Assembly: GCF_052857255.1 (NCBI RefSeq)
Contig: NC_135505.1
Span: 49,165,507 to 49,229,506, forward strand
Direction: 5' to 3'
Source of the DNA: Amblyomma americanum
Taxonomy: Eukaryota; Arthropoda; Arachnida; Ixodida; Ixodidae
DNA length: 64,000 bases
A model generated the notes under the pieces. It was given only the letters and a program-made list of their open reading frames with translations. It ran no database searches and had not been told where the DNA came from. The position numbers and the translations under genes were made by a program. This document shows, piece by piece, positions 62,190 through 64,000 of the stretch (the first letter of the stretch is position 1; every line of letters begins with the position of its first letter).

Positions 62190-64000
62190 AGTTTTGAGTA
62201 GGAGGAGGAGGAAGAAAGGCAGGGAGGTTAACCAGACGAATAGCCGGTTTCCTACCCTGCACGGGGGGAAAAGGGTGAGGGGAGAAAAAGATGAAGGAGA
62301 AAATACAGTTGCAGGAAATAAAAGTCACTATGTAAATTCACAGCGTTCAGTAAAGTCACAGCCTAACGAGCAGGCCAGAAGTCTTCAAAAAACGAAGCAG
62401 TGCCTTGGGCGCCTTCACCCGCCGACGACTGCCGGGCCAGTGGCCGATAATCTTCGTTTCCGTCAGTGGGCGCACGTCTAGATTCTCCAGTGCACGGCAG
62501 AGAGACTGTCTTTCGGCGCTGTAGGCAGGGCATTCACAAAGAATGTGGGCTATAGTCTCATCACACCCTCAGATGGCACATGCAGGGCTGTCAGCGATGC
62601 CTATTAAGAAGTAGTGCTTGGTGAAAGCTACACCAAGCCACAGGCGACACAACAAAGTTGCTTCACGCCGTGGTACGCCGGATGGAAGCCGAAGCTTGAG
62701 ATCTGGGTCTAAGGTTTGTAAACGCGAATGCGAGGATTGGCCTGAATTCCATGCGGCAATCATGATGCCCCGCGACAGTGGTCTAAGCCTATCCGCTGCG
62801 TCGGCTCTCGAGGTGAGGATGGACACACAATCACCCTCATGGTGACCAGCTCGCGCGGCCTCGTCCGCGCGGTGGTTGCCAGCGATGCCGCTGAGTCCTG
62901 GCAGCCATTGGTAAACAATATCGTATCCTTTGTTGACGGCTGTGTATTGGAGATCTCGGATTTCAGCGACAACGTGTTTATGAGACCCATGACGAAGAGC
63001 AGATTGTAACGCTGGGAGGGCTGCTTTTGAATCAGTGATAACAGATCATTGCTGGGGTGTTTTTTCAATGTTATGCTCAATGGCGACACGAATACCAGTA
63101 AGTTCTGCACCAGTCGATGAAGTCCGGTGTGATGTTTTTACTTTCTTAACTATGGCCCTTAAGGGGATGACTACGGAGCCCGAGGAACTGGAAGGGGTCA
63201 GTGAGCCATTGGTGTATACGTGCAGTTGGTGTCCATGTTTCACATGCAAATATTCTAGAGTGGTCTGTTTCAGTGGTGCTGTCGATAAATCAGCCTTCGT
63301 TTTGATGCCCAGTACGAAAAGAAGTACACGAGGTTGGTGCAGACTCCATAATGGAGAAGACGGTCTACAGGCTGTTGTAAATTGGGTTGGTAGGAAGTCG
63401 CGATGGGCATCAATTATTTTCGCAAATGATGTACTCGGCCGGTTAACAGGAAGACTGGCAAGATGGTGTGTGGGAGTCCGAGAGAGGTGACGAATATGCG
63501 CTCTCAAGGCATAGATTGGGACATAGGCAGTCACTGGATTCTCCTGTGCGGTGAGTACTGTTGCGGATGTAGACGCGCAGTTTTGCAGTCCTAGGCACGT
63601 CGGCAGAGCTTGAGCCTGAACACTTTGCAGACATCGTATGTTCGTTTTACTCAAGTTTCCTAGTGCTGGGATACTGTACCGAAGCAATCCCATCAATAAT
63701 GCGGTGTACAGCTGGAGCATCGACTGCACTGATGCTCCCCACGACTTCTCTCCGAGAAAGGAGAGAACGTCAACGACCGATGTCATTCGCCTTTTCATGT
63801 ACGAGACATGGGGGCTCCATGTTAGATTACGATCGATTATTACTACGAGGAAGCACTGGCTTCTTTCGAAGGGTATCGTTAACCGATTTATGCGTACGGG
63901 GTAATGGGACATGCTCTTGCGTGTAAAGGCAACAAAGGAACATTTATCAGTAGAAATCTCTAGGCCTTGCAGGCGGAGGCAGGCCGCAAGGATGCTTTCT
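62190..64000 (-). mobile_element. LINE-D copy 2, running out of the window
   Basis: The minus strand has, from the window edge, LAACLRLQGLEIST and SFVAFTRKSM (post-YADD), then the 288-codon frame 63912-63046 with the reverse transcriptase thumb/connection and the start of RNase H. The RNase H end is in a shifted frame (YQWLPGLSGIAGNHRADEAA near 62930-62870), followed by the Cys/His tail region (62826-62569). The 3' end is a GGA-rich tail near 62200. Same family as copy 1. Decayed but less so. Confidence 0.85.
63046..63912 (-). pseudogene. LINE-D copy 2 connection and RNase H start
   Basis: A 288-codon open frame. Near residue 29 it has 'VVIIDRNLTWSPHVSYMKRR' (the 'lG..iD..ltW..Hv..l' block), then LLRYSIPALGNLSKTNIRCL and helices. 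The RNase H start is HVYTNGSLTPSSSSGSVVI, where the first catalytic Asp is Asn, and SSTGAELTGIRVAIEHN holds the catalytic Glu. It ends at a stop where the domain should continue; the remainder is in another frame. Confidence 0.85.

Overview
This window is eukaryotic nuclear DNA and reads as a tick (Ixodida) genome, most likely a hard tick. The main reasons are at least four copies or pieces of a tRNA-headed SINE of the kind known from ticks (head beginning CCGCCGCGGTGGCTCAGTGG, B-box GGTTCGAACCC), many decayed arthropod-type LINEs, Ty3/gypsy elements with very short LTRs, and a few isolated GC3-rich exons far apart in AT-richer intron sequence. There are no operons, rRNAs, true tRNA genes or CRISPR arrays. 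Species level cannot be settled from the sequence alone.

Layout. 1-162 holds an open frame running off the left edge. 1200-2420 is a minus-strand LINE fragment (LINE-B) split by a SINE. About 2420-13250 is a nest: a plus-strand LINE (LINE-A) is split at 4235 by a Ty3/gypsy element (Gypsy-1, 4236-10647), whose 3' LTR is itself split by a 1155-bp hAT-type non-autonomous transposon (9410-10564) with 42-bp inverted ends and an 8-bp target duplication. LINE-A resumes at 10653, ends in a ~650-bp (CATC)n tract, and is followed by a second, 5'-truncated copy. 13.7-15.4 kb is a decayed second gypsy gag-protease (Gypsy-2). 15.9-20.2 kb is a nearly full-length LINE (LINE-2A) whose ORF1 carries a 2A-type ribosome-skipping peptide (GDVEQNPGP). 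23.2-29.2 kb is a decayed, RNase H-bearing LINE on the minus strand (LINE-C), interrupted by a head-to-head SINE pair and a tandem array derived from the SINE tail.

29.2-57.2 kb is mostly non-repetitive DNA with foldback elements. In it I find what looks like a host gene on the minus strand. Four short GC3-rich exons are visible (54961-55057, about 48675-48990, 46954-47071, 37476-37852). The last two have matching splice phase and the final one ends in a stop codon. I do not recognise the protein family. A 5'-truncated LINE-D copy (49.7-52.9 kb) sits between exons 1 and 2.

57260-59224 is a compact LTR element (Gypsy-3) with 98.7% identical 155-bp LTRs. Its primer-binding site, polypurine tract and LTR ends point to the plus strand, but its gag-protease block lies on the minus strand. 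The right end holds a LINE tail with a minisatellite 3' region (LINE-E), SINE-derived repeats with a hairpin, and a second LINE-D copy leaving the window.

The observations most worth following up are the 2A-bearing LINE with its duplicated in-frame leader, the LTR element with an inverted gag-protease core, the three-level nest with clean target duplications, and the unidentified multi-exon gene.
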